DNA of 32,239 nt from an uncultured Prolixibacteraceae bacterium (GCA_913063265.1 CAJXZG010000065.1:1-32239), one strand, 5' to 3'. Counted from the first letter of the stretch, positions 8,019-15,244 are shown. Numbers and translations: made by a program. The notes: a model not told the origin generated them from the sequence alone.

Positions 8019-8888
8019 ATGGAAAACACAATAAATCGAACATTATGCAAAAACTGTGGAATATGCGCAGAAGTTTGTCCAAATAAGGTTATCGCGAAAA
8101 ACGGAAGTGTTCATTTTAGACAGGAAAGAGAACATCTGTGCCTGCAATGCGGACAATGTATGGCTGTTTGTCCTTCAAAGGCAATAAAAGTCATAGGTCT
8201 ATCCTATGAAAATGATTTTCGTGAAATACCTCGTAAAAAAGCAGACTATGAAAACTTCATGCAAATCCTTTCGAGTCGCCGATCGGTACGAAATTTTAAG
8301 AACCGGCCGGTGAGTGAAGAATTAATCGACGAAATAGTAGGTTCTGTTTCGTATGCTCCTTTTGGTGCAGCACCTGAAAAAATGGAGATTAGCATTATTA
8401 ATAATCGTAAAACGATAGAATCGGCTTTGCCCTTAATTTCGGACTTCTTTAATGGAATTGAAAAAATGATTGAAAACCCAATTGCCTCAGGATTCCTCAG
8501 ATTAATGACGAGTAAGGAAGATTTCCACACATTAAAAAATCACATTTATCCCATCGCTAAAGGTGGAAATTACAAAATTGAAAATGGGGATGGTATAACA
8601 AGAGGTGCACCAACAATAATAACCATACATGCACCTAAAGACGCAGAAGCCCATACGAATAACGGAGTAATTTACGCTACATATATTATGCTTGCTGCTC
8701 ATGCAATAGGGCTTGGAGCAACCATGATAGAGTGCGTTATTCCTGCCATTAACAGAAATAAGAAGTTAAAACGGATTTTTCAAATTCCTGATAATAACGA
8801 AGCGATTATGTCGATTGTCGTTGGTTATCCTAAGTACAAATACAAAAGAACGATTAAACGAAACAAACATAAGATTAACAAAGTGTAA
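8019..8888 (+). CDS. Ferredoxin-nitroreductase fusion protein
   Basis: The N-terminal ferredoxin domain carries two [4Fe-4S] motifs, CKNCGICAEVCP and CLQCGQCMAVCP. It is followed from about residue 80 by an FMN-dependent nitroreductase domain (SSRRSVRNFKNRPV, then the glycine-rich AAHAIGLGATM and VVGYPKYKYKR at the C-terminus). Such fusions take electrons from ferredoxin-type donors to reduce nitro, quinone or enone compounds, or act as flavin reductases. ATG 8019 (MENTINRTLCKNCG, 289 residues) places the ferredoxin close to the N-terminus as in relatives; an in-frame ATG at 7992 adds nine residues and is possible. It is the last gene of the copy C unit. Confidence 0.9.
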   Translation: MENTINRTLCKNCGICAEVCPNKVIAKNGSVHFRQEREHLCLQCGQCMAVCPSKAIKVIGLSYENDFREIPRKKADYENFMQILSSRRSVRNFKNRPVSEELIDEIVGSVSYAPFGAAPEKMEISIINNRKTIESALPLISDFFNGIEKMIENPIASGFLRLMTSKEDFHTLKNHIYPIAKGGNYKIENGDGITRGAPTIITIHAPKDAEAHTNNGVIYATYIMLAAHAIGLGATMIECVIPAINRNKKLKRIFQIPDNNEAIMSIVVGYPKYKYKRTIKRNKHKINKV

Positions 8889-8891
8889 TAA

Positions 8892-8952
8892 AATCATCCT
8901 TCCAAATCATCCTCAGGGATGATTTTTTGCCGACGGGCTGTCAGTAATTTTG
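8892..8952 (+). promoter_or_regulatory. Shared 61-bp operator/promoter element, copy D
   Basis: Both direct boxes are perfect: AATCATCC at 8892-8899 and 8905-8912. Loop TCAG and inverted GGATGATT (8917-8924) complete the hairpin. TAATTTTG at 8945-8952 is an exact match to the Bacteroidota -7 consensus TAnnTTTG and ends 28 bp after the inverted box. ATG of the second SDR lies 33 bp further on. This copy ties the 61-bp element most clearly to transcription initiation. Confidence 0.8.
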
Positions 8953-8984
8953 AATCAGAAATAATTCATTAAAAAATTAATACG

Positions 8985-9842
8985 ATGAAAACAGAAATTA
9001 AAACAAATCAAAAACAAGCAATTTTAATCACTGGTGCCTCAACAGGTATTGGCTATGCAACTGCGCTATATCTTGACAAAAAAGGATATAAAGTATTTGC
9101 AAGTGTTCGCAAGGAAGCTGATAAACTAAAACTTATTCATGCTGCATCATCAAACCTTACTACTGTAATGATGGATGTGTGTGATGAAGAAGCCGTAAAC
9201 AAAGCGTATCAGCAAATTATAACAGAAACTGAAGGTTTTACCTTTAGTTTGGTTAATAATGCGGGAGTTTCCCTTAACGGACCGCTGGAAATACTTCCTT
9301 TCGCGGATATTAAGATGTTAATGAATGTGAATGTATGCGGCTTGCTTTCTGTAACGAAAACTTTTTTACCCTTAATCAGGAATACAAAAGGACGTATCGT
9401 GAACATAAGTTCTGGTCATGGGTTGCTTGCCATTCCCGATAAGAGTGTATATGCTGCTTCCAAGTTTGCGGTTCAGGCTATTTCCGATTCACTCCGCGTG
9501 GAATTAAAGCCATTTGGGGTAAACGTATCGAATATTGTAGTAGGGAAAATTAACACAAACGTTCTCGATAAAATCCTCGACGACAGGAAAAAGATGATTA
9601 ACCAGGCAAAACCCGAAACTGCAAAACTATATTCAACACAAATGGAATACTTCGACAGGGAAGTAAAAAGTCTTCCCGGTATTGAAGCAGTTGAGGTAGC
9701 AAAAGTCATTGCGGATTCCATTAGCAATGCAAAGCCTAAAGCCCAGTACCTGGTAGGTCCCGGTGCAAAAAAAATGAAAATGCTTGCCCGCTTTCCACAG
9801 GCAATGAGAGATAATATGCTTTACAAAGCCATTTATAAATAA
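8985..9842 (+). CDS. SDR family NAD(P)-dependent oxidoreductase, second paralogue
   Basis: 285 residues with TGASTGIG at about 17-24, NNAG at 91-94, catalytic Ser142/143 (NISSGHG), and Tyr156/Lys160 in YAASK. It shares the order of motifs and much N-terminal sequence with the SDR at 7040-7900 (for example YKVFA, RKEADK, GLLSVTK), and diverges in the substrate-binding C-terminal third. It seems to be the only gene between promoter copies D and E. Two linked SDRs with different C-termini suggest related reactions on different substrates. Its last codons resemble the relic at 7923-7962. Confidence 0.92.
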   Translation: MKTEIKTNQKQAILITGASTGIGYATALYLDKKGYKVFASVRKEADKLKLIHAASSNLTTVMMDVCDEEAVNKAYQQIITETEGFTFSLVNNAGVSLNGPLEILPFADIKMLMNVNVCGLLSVTKTFLPLIRNTKGRIVNISSGHGLLAIPDKSVYAASKFAVQAISDSLRVELKPFGVNVSNIVVGKINTNVLDKILDDRKKMINQAKPETAKLYSTQMEYFDREVKSLPGIEAVEVAKVIADSISNAKPKAQYLVGPGAKKMKMLARFPQAMRDNMLYKAIYK

Positions 9843-9877
9843 TTCATCAGAATCCAATGTAGCTATTCGCTTTTAAA

Positions 9878-9938
9878 AATCATCCTACTAAATCATCCTC
9901 AGGGATGATTTTTTTTTGCCTACTCCTCCCGTACTTTG
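9878..9938 (+). promoter_or_regulatory. Shared 61-bp operator/promoter element, copy E
   Basis: Perfect direct boxes AATCATCC at 9878-9885 and 9891-9898, loop TCAG, and inverted GGATGATT at 9903-9910, then seven T. GCCTACTCCTCCCGTACTTTG ends at 9938 and is nearly identical to copy C. ATG of the 65-residue protein is 21 bp further. It opens the longest unit of the cluster, probably reaching 14031. Confidence 0.8.
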
Positions 9939-9958
9939 TCTAAGTAAAATTTAAAAAA

Positions 9959-10156
9959 ATGAAAGAGAAATTAATCATTAAAATAAAAGGACACCTTGAT
10001 GAAAACTGGAAAGACTGGTTCGATGGTGTTGAAATCTGCTACGAAGAAAATGCAACTGTGTTTATCTGTGATAATAAAGACCAGGCTTATGTCCATGGAA
10101 TCCTGAATCAGATTCGGGACTTAAACCTGAAACTTATATCTGTAAATCCTTATTAA
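9959..10156 (+). CDS. Small conserved-looking protein of 65 residues, unknown function
   Basis: It reads MKEKLIIKIKGHLDENWKDW at the start and ends in ILNQIRDLNLKLISVNPY. It is soluble, acidic in the middle (FDGVEICYEENATVF), and compact, with alternating strand and helix patterns. Similar short proteins with the GHL..W..WF and HGILNQIRDL patterns are familiar to me from Bacteroidota and anaerobe genomes as hypothetical proteins, but I know no function. It is the first gene after promoter copy E and lies 23 bp before the polyferredoxin gene, so it is very likely cotranscribed with redox partners. The clear promoter and start make it a real gene. Confidence 0.8.
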   Translation: MKEKLIIKIKGHLDENWKDWFDGVEICYEENATVFICDNKDQAYVHGILNQIRDLNLKLISVNPY

Positions 10157-10179
10157 TTAATCAAATAAAATTAAAAGTC

Positions 10180-10896
10180 ATGAAAAGACAAATACTCAGA
10201 AGACGGATATCAACGATTTCATTTTTCCTGTTCCCTGCCACATTTGTTTATTTTTCACCTTATGTGATTGTAGATGCCAGTGCAAAAGGAATTATATGCG
10301 GAAGCTTCTTTATGTTCATTCTGCTATTTATTGGAGCTTTGTTTTTTGGCAGGGCCTTTTGTTCTTGGGCATGTGGATTGGGAGCTGCACAAGAAATATT
10401 ATCACCACTAAAAAAGAATTTTGCGATAAAAGGAAGAATAATTAAGTGGCTGATTTGGATTCCCTGGATTACCACAATCATTATTCTTGCAATACGTCAT
10501 GAGGGATATCATGAAATAAATCCCATTTATAGAACTAACCATGGTTTTTCATTGGGAAGTATCTACACAGCAATAGCTTATATGTGTGTGCTGTTTGTGT
10601 TACTCATTGCTCAGTTTATGGTTGGCAAACGCTCTTATTGCAGACACATTTGTTGGATTGCCCCTTTTATGATTCTCGGAAGAAAATTACAAAACCTTCT
10701 AAAAACCCCATCTCTGAAACTAGTCAAAACAGATAGTCCCTGTATTAATTGTAAAAAGTGTACAAAAAATTGTTTGATGGGATTGGATGTTGAAAATATG
10801 ATTAACACCAACAAAATGGAAAATACCGAATGTATTCTCTGTGGAACTTGCGCGGACGTATGTAATAAAGAATGTATAAAACTAAAGTTTCAATAA
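10180..10896 (+). CDS. NapH/NosR-like membrane polyferredoxin
   Basis: 238 residues with about four to five membrane helices (starting ISFFLFPATFVYFSP, SFFMFILLFIGALFF, and IYTAIAYMCVLFVLL). Conserved cysteines lie next to the helices in GRAFCSWACGLGA and CRHICWIAPF, as in the NapH/NosR/RdxA group. Two C-terminal [4Fe-4S] motifs follow: CINCKKCTKNC and CILCGTCADVCNKEC. Such proteins pass electrons between the quinone pool or other membrane donors and soluble Fe-S or flavin acceptors. Here the probable partners are the iron-sulfur-flavoprotein-like products encoded downstream. The exact direction of electron flow is unknown. Confidence 0.87.
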   Translation: MKRQILRRRISTISFFLFPATFVYFSPYVIVDASAKGIICGSFFMFILLFIGALFFGRAFCSWACGLGAAQEILSPLKKNFAIKGRIIKWLIWIPWITTIIILAIRHEGYHEINPIYRTNHGFSLGSIYTAIAYMCVLFVLLIAQFMVGKRSYCRHICWIAPFMILGRKLQNLLKTPSLKLVKTDSPCINCKKCTKNCLMGLDVENMINTNKMENTECILCGTCADVCNKECIKLKFQ

Positions 10897-10919
10897 TTTA
10901 TAACTAAAAAATAATCATC

Positions 10920-11210
10920 ATGAAAAATCAAAATTCACAGCAAACAGCTCATCAATCCCGATTGCTATCGGGAGCTAAAGCAAAAGTTGAATTTCGAATT
11001 CACATCATCAATTACATCGTTATCAATACAATATTTGCAGTTATTAACATAACTCTTACTCCCGGATATTTATGGTTTATATGGCCTCTTTTAGGCTGGG
11101 GTATTGGCATTATTCTTCATGCTATAAAAGTCTTTTATTTTGGAAATACAAGCATCAGGAAGCGAATGATTGAAAAAGAAATGGAGAAACAAAACCATAT
11201 GACAAGATGA
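10920..11210 (+). CDS. 2TM domain-containing protein
   Basis: 96 residues with two hydrophobic helices (INYIVINTIFAVINITL and WFIWPLLGWGIGIILHA) and a charged C-terminal tail, KRMIEKEMEKQ, as in the 2TM family. The family often accompanies LuxR- or LytTR-type regulators or kinases in Bacteroidota, with no proven function. Residues around SRLLSGA are encoded by an 18-bp palindrome (10956-10973), which looks like an in-frame repeat insertion in the N-terminal linker. It is 23 bp after the polyferredoxin gene, in the copy E unit. Confidence 0.82.
   Translation: MKNQNSQQTAHQSRLLSGAKAKVEFRIHIINYIVINTIFAVINITLTPGYLWFIWPLLGWGIGIILHAIKVFYFGNTSIRKRMIEKEMEKQNHMTR
10956..10973. repeat. Palindromic interspersed repeat inside the 2TM gene
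   Basis: TCCCGAT (10956-10962), loop TGCT, ATCGGGA (10967-10973): a 7-bp perfect stem in an AT-rich gene. From general knowledge, this sequence recurs between genes in many Bacteroidota. Here it sits in frame within the coding region and is GC-rich compared with its flanks. Confidence 0.55.
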
Positions 11211-11253
11211 TGGGATATCTATTTCAGTTTAAAAACACTGAAATCAAATTATC

Positions 11254-11877
11254 ATGAAAAAAATAATACTAATGATCTCGGTTATGTTTCTAGTGGGCAA
11301 TTTATATGCACAAGAAAGTGAAGCATTATTAAACAATGACAAACAGTCTAAAACAAGTATTACAGGTTTTGGTGGCCCGTTAATATTTGCTACTCATATC
11401 AACAATGAATTAGGCCTTTCTATTGGAGGTAAAGGCGGGGCTGTATTTAATGAAAAATTTGCATTTGGAGGTATTGGTTTTGGAATGGTAAGCCCTCCTG
11501 GATTTTCAGGTAATAATCTATCAGATAATGTAAACACCCCAATGGAAATGACCTTTGGTGCAGGGGGGATTTTCTTTGAGTATATTCTCAAATCCGGTGA
11601 TTTTATTAAATTCTCTTTTCCTCTTAATCTTATGGCTGGAGGAATAAATATTTATGAAAGCGGTATGGAAACAGAGATAGAGTCTTCTGCCTTTTTCATT
11701 TTTGAACCCGGAATTAGCATTGACTTTAAGCTTTCAGAACACTTCACCCCATCAATTTATATGTCATACAGACAAGCACTTGGCAGCTCATTAATTAATC
11801 TTGAGGATAAAGATATTTCAGGATTGAATATAGGATTGATGTTAAAATTTGGAAATACAAGAACTAAAAACTATTAA
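11254..11877 (+). CDS. Secreted, probably outer-membrane beta-barrel protein, unrecognised
   Basis: 207 residues with a clear signal peptide, MKKIILMISVMFLVGNLYAQ, cleaved before ESEALL. The mature part is rich in Gly, Phe and alternating hydrophobic residues, for example SIGGKGGAVFNEKFAFGGIG and a C-terminal LNIGLMLKFGN, which suit a small barrel of eight or so strands. There are no enzyme motifs. It lies in the copy E unit between the 2TM protein and the first iron-sulfur-flavoprotein-like gene, 43 bp after the former. It may serve permeability or envelope sensing for the pathway; this is a guess. Confidence 0.65.
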   Translation: MKKIILMISVMFLVGNLYAQESEALLNNDKQSKTSITGFGGPLIFATHINNELGLSIGGKGGAVFNEKFAFGGIGFGMVSPPGFSGNNLSDNVNTPMEMTFGAGGIFFEYILKSGDFIKFSFPLNLMAGGINIYESGMETEIESSAFFIFEPGISIDFKLSEHFTPSIYMSYRQALGSSLINLEDKDISGLNIGLMLKFGNTRTKNY

Positions 11878-11887
11878 AAATTATACC

Positions 11888-12784
11888 ATGAAATCTACAT
11901 TTAAAATAGTAACGATTTTAGGAAGTCCTCATGATGGCAAATCAAATACAAAAGCTTTGGTTGAAGACTTTGTAGAAGATATGAAAAATGAAGGCCTGGA
12001 ATTAGAACATGAAGTAATTGCCCTGGGCCGAAAAAAGGTAGAACCTTGCAAGGGTTGTTGGAACTGCACTTATAAAAGGCCGTGTCCAATAAAAGATGAC
12101 CTGGGAGAAATCAAGCTTAAAATGATCGATTGTGATATGTTAATTCTGGCTTCTCCGGTTTACACAAACCAAATAACTGCTCAAATGAAGGCCTTTTTTG
12201 ACAGACTATTTACATGGTGTCATATTTATCCATTACTTGGAAAATACAGTTTAAGTGTGGTTACTACCGGTAACGATGGACATAAGGAAACCGCTTCATT
12301 CCTGGAAAAAATGTTAGCTACTTACGGTACATTTTCATTTGGAAGTATTACAAGCATAGGAGCATTTACACCAGGATTCTTCCCCTGGAGGGAGCATAGC
12401 CGTTTTAAAAATAAAAAAATGGCCAAAAAAGTTGCCAGTACTATTTTAAACGGGAAAATGCCTGCAAGAAGAAGAATTCAAAAGAAGATTTTTCGTACAA
12501 TGAAATTGAAAATGACCGGGATTCATACAGTAAACTGCCTGCAATATGGAAACCTTGAGGGGCAGCCAAAACCAAACCCTGTGCGGGTTAAATTAATGAA
12601 CAAGTTCTTTAAGAAATTAAATATTACAAATGAGCAATTGAACAAGTGGGCAGGATTTCTGGCTTTTGAACTAGCCTGGTGGCGAGATCGAAATTGGTTA
12701 GATTCAAAATCGCTTAAACAATTAATGGACAAACCGATTCCTGAAAATTTTAATGTCTCTTCAAGATTATTAAACCATAATTAA
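11888..12784 (+). CDS. Iron-sulfur-flavoprotein-like NAD(P)H oxidoreductase, first copy
   Basis: 298 residues with a flavodoxin-like FMN fold. The phosphate loop is GSPHDGKSNTKAL, and the strand-loop ASPVYTNQITAQMKAFFDRL follows. Between them CKGCWNCTYKRPC has the spacing CX2CX2CX5C, the compact [4Fe-4S] motif of iron-sulfur flavoproteins, followed by PIKDDL. It probably transfers electrons from a ferredoxin or NAD(P)H to an acceptor. ATG 11888 was chosen over the in-frame ATG 11849, which lies inside the previous gene. The C-terminal 100 residues extend beyond a minimal flavodoxin. It is followed after 8 bp by a shorter paralogue. Confidence 0.83.
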   Translation: MKSTFKIVTILGSPHDGKSNTKALVEDFVEDMKNEGLELEHEVIALGRKKVEPCKGCWNCTYKRPCPIKDDLGEIKLKMIDCDMLILASPVYTNQITAQMKAFFDRLFTWCHIYPLLGKYSLSVVTTGNDGHKETASFLEKMLATYGTFSFGSITSIGAFTPGFFPWREHSRFKNKKMAKKVASTILNGKMPARRRIQKKIFRTMKLKMTGIHTVNCLQYGNLEGQPKPNPVRVKLMNKFFKKLNITNEQLNKWAGFLAFELAWWRDRNWLDSKSLKQLMDKPIPENFNVSSRLLNHN

Positions 12785-12792
12785 GTAAAAAG

Positions 12793-13540
12793 ATGATAAA
12801 GATGAAAATAATTGCAATTTGTGGTAGTCCACGCAAAGGGAACACCTACAGCGTACTTGATAACATAAAAAAAAATTTCCCGGATATCGATTTCAAAATA
12901 CTAATGCTCAAAGATTTAAATTTTGAAATGTGTAAGGGGTGTTATAGCTGTGTTATGAGAGGAGAAGAGAAGTGCCCCTTAAAAGATGACCGGGATATGC
13001 TTGTTAAAAAAATGACGGAAGCCGATGGAGTTATATTCTCATCTCCGGTTCACTCGCACATGGTTTCAGCGTTTATGAAGAATTTCTTTGACCGATTCGG
13101 GTATCTGGCCCACCGTCCGCAGTTTTTCGATAAATATTCAATGTCTTTAACAACCGGGTCGGGTTACGGGGCAGAATTTGCTCTTCAGTATATGGATAAA
13201 ATGGCTAAAGTATTTGGTTTTGAAGTCGTGCCGTCACTTAATCTTAACATCAGATCCGGAAAGCAAAGCGAACAAGCTGTCCAAAAGAATAAGGAAAAAA
13301 CCATCGCGACTTTTTAAAGTATTCATTTCCGGAATTAAAAAAGGGGTAAGGACAAAACCAACAATGAATTTTTTAGTTCCGTTTCATATTTTTAAATTGG
13401 TTTCTGAACTTGATGCAAAAACGTTTACAGCCGACTTTGAATATTACAAGGACAAGAAAGAGTATTATTACGACACTAAGATTAGTCCTTTAAAAACCTT
13501 TATTGCAAAAAGAATAGCACGAAAAGAAATATTAGGATAA
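12793..13540 (+). pseudogene. Iron-sulfur-flavoprotein-like oxidoreductase, second copy, with a frameshift
   Basis: The first frame (12793-13317) gives 174 residues with GSPRKGNTYSVL, CKGCYSCVMRGEEKC (CX2CX2CX7C) and SSPVHSHMVSAFMKNFFDRF, all matching the upstream paralogue. It stops at TAA 13315-13317 just after a run of five T (13311-13315). The +1 frame continues without a stop as KVFISGIKKGVRTKPTMNF to TAA at 13538-13540. Dropping one T joins them into 248 residues, a normal length for the family. The next gene starts at the overlapping ATG 13540, which argues that the full reading frame was recently functional. It may be a sequencing error, a fresh mutation or recoding. Confidence 0.7.
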
Positions 13541-14031
13541 TGGCAACAAAATTCAGAAAAAGCCCACCCGTGTGTCTTTTCATTTCAATTGGAAGGTTGC
13601 TGATCGGGAAACTAAAGTTATCAAAACAGTACCTTAAGGATACTGTAAAAATGGAAGATGGCCAGGAATTCACCATTTTCAGGCACATCACTGTTTTTCC
13701 TGCGAAAGATATTGAACAAGCTGTTACATTTATCGTCCGGTTCAAGTTTGCCAAATTATCGCACAATGCAAACCAGTTCGCCTCAATAATCCCCATGTTG
13801 CTAATCACCGGCTTTCCGGGCTTTCAAACCAAAATGTACGCGGTAAACAAAGAAAATGGTTATTGGCAGGGAATGTACCAATGGGAATCCTTAGGGTATC
13901 TGGAAGAATACAGGAAGTCGTTTGTGTTTAAAGTAATGAATAAGAGAGCTATTCCTGAAACAATAAAGACCATTCAATATGAGAACAAATCTTTGGATAA
14001 TTTTATTAGAGAAAAGGTTATCAACATATAA
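13540..14031 (+). CDS. Protein of 163 residues, possible dimeric alpha/beta-barrel (ABM/YdhR-like)
   Basis: Its ATG overlaps the stop of the previous frame by one base (TAATG), so translation is coupled and it closes the copy E unit. The first 70 residues are basic. The segment around LLITGFPGFQTKMYAVNKENG, YQWESLGYLEEYRKS and a late KRAIPETIKT resembles stress-responsive or antibiotic-biosynthesis-monooxygenase-type barrels, where a GxPGF strand is followed by a YxWES strand and a helix. Those proteins handle heme, quinones or small aromatics, or have no known activity. This is a fold-level guess from pattern, not a firm family call. Confidence 0.6.
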   Translation: MATKFRKSPPVCLFISIGRLLIGKLKLSKQYLKDTVKMEDGQEFTIFRHITVFPAKDIEQAVTFIVRFKFAKLSHNANQFASIIPMLLITGFPGFQTKMYAVNKENGYWQGMYQWESLGYLEEYRKSFVFKVMNKRAIPETIKTIQYENKSLDNFIREKVINI

Positions 14032-14283
14032 AGATCGCACAACATTTTGATAAAATAATTATAGGGGAGTGCTGAATATTAAGGTTTTCACCCTGTTCAA
14101 AGTACATGCCGTTTTAATAGAAAATCGTTTTGAAATGCCACACAATTAATACCACCAAACGTCAATCTAAAAAAATTGAAAAAGTTCCCAATTTGATTTA
14201 TAACTTGTAGTCGGAATCACTACAAATGCGTTCATCATTTTTATGTTTCACTTCACTTCTCTTTTCAAATCCACTACAATAAA

Positions 14284-14291
14284 TATATTTG
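14284..14291 (+). promoter_or_regulatory. Promoter -7 element of the RNA methyltransferase gene
   Basis: TATATTTG is an exact TAnnTTTG -7 motif, with TTTTC about 18 bp upstream at 14262-14266 as a possible -33 element. Transcription would start near 14297, right at the ATG at 14300, suggesting a very short or absent leader. It also argues against the in-frame ATG at 14243. Confidence 0.55.
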
Positions 14292-14299
14292 CATGCCAA

Positions 14300-15244
14300 A
14301 TGGGGAAAAAGCACAAATACATATATTCCTTTAAATACGACATTCATAACAGCGATTTATGTAAATTGGAATCGAGACAATTATTTGGGAAAGAAGAAAA
14401 AAACAACCTTCTGTTTTCCGATTATAAAGTCAATCCTTCTGTCAGTCCCTTTATTAAAACCAGATTTGAAATAATTTTATACTCAGAAGATTACAGACAA
14501 TTACTGAAAAACATCGAAGAACAGAATATTCAAACGAACGGGTTTAAAGCAGAATATTTGGTTTTAAATGGTGATACAACAGCTTATCCTGAACGACTAA
14601 AAAAGCTAAAAGATGTTGGGTTTTGTATTGAAGGAGATCCTGATTACAAGACCCCATCGATTATTTATTCCATTTGCCACCATAAAAACCGGTGGTACTT
14701 TGGAATTCTTAAAAAACATAACAGCGACTGGTTTAAACACAGGAAAAAGCCACATTCTTTTAGCAGTGCCATAAACATTGATATTGCAAAAACACTGGTA
14801 AGTATTGCATCAAAAGGAAATAAAAAAACTCAATTGCTGGACGCATGTTGTGGTGTTGGAACAGTAATGCTGGAAGCTTGTTTTTCAGGATTTAAAATAG
14901 AAGGTTGCGATATTCACTGGCGAGCCTGCCAAAACACCAGAAAAAACCTGGCCCATTTTAATTATTCTGCCAATGTTTATCGTACCGACATTAAAGACCA
15001 TACGACAAAATACGATGCAGCAATTGTTGACCTTCCTTATAATTTATATACCTTTTCAAACGATTCAATAATATCAAACCTAATAGAATCAACGGCAAAA
15101 TTAGCCGGAAGAATAATTATAGTTTCTACTTCAGATATTAAAGCCTTAATAAAAAAAGCAGGATTGAAAGTTTCTGATTCTTGCACTGTCGAAAAAAAAG
15201 GGAAGAAATTTGCCAGAAACATATGGGTTTGTGAAAAAATTTAG
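14300..15244 (+). CDS. TRM11-like SAM-dependent RNA methyltransferase
   Basis: The C-terminal half is a Rossmann methyltransferase: SAM motif I LLDACCGVGTVMLEACF, acidic loop GCDIHWRAC, and the catalytic DLPYN in the NPPY position. The N-terminal half (MGKKHKYIYSFKYD through HSFSSAINI) resembles the substrate-binding part of TRM11/TrmG10-type enzymes, which methylate guanine N2 in tRNA. Length from ATG 14300 is 314 residues. The longer frame from 14243 is rejected because promoter TATATTTG at 14284-14291 lies within it. The gene stands alone, with no 61-bp element, so it is outside the redox regulon. Exact target nucleotide unknown. Confidence 0.8.
   Translation: MGKKHKYIYSFKYDIHNSDLCKLESRQLFGKEEKNNLLFSDYKVNPSVSPFIKTRFEIILYSEDYRQLLKNIEEQNIQTNGFKAEYLVLNGDTTAYPERLKKLKDVGFCIEGDPDYKTPSIIYSICHHKNRWYFGILKKHNSDWFKHRKKPHSFSSAINIDIAKTLVSIASKGNKKTQLLDACCGVGTVMLEACFSGFKIEGCDIHWRACQNTRKNLAHFNYSANVYRTDIKDHTTKYDAAIVDLPYNLYTFSNDSIISNLIESTAKLAGRIIIVSTSDIKALIKKAGLKVSDSCTVEKKGKKFARNIWVCEKI

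Noticed and set aside
3013..9938. Reading the AATCATCC repeats as a CRISPR array or mobile repeat
   Set aside because: Copies are kilobases apart with no spacers, all one orientation, and each is tied to a gene start at fixed promoter spacing.
13178..13540. A separate 120-residue gene in the +1 frame
   Set aside because: Its first part overlaps the Isf-like gene in another frame and only its last 75 codons look protein-like; it is the displaced C-terminus of that gene.
14205..14225. Hairpin TTGTAGT/ACTACAA before the RNA methyltransferase gene
   Set aside because: Short stem with no T-run after it and no repeat elsewhere; likely chance.
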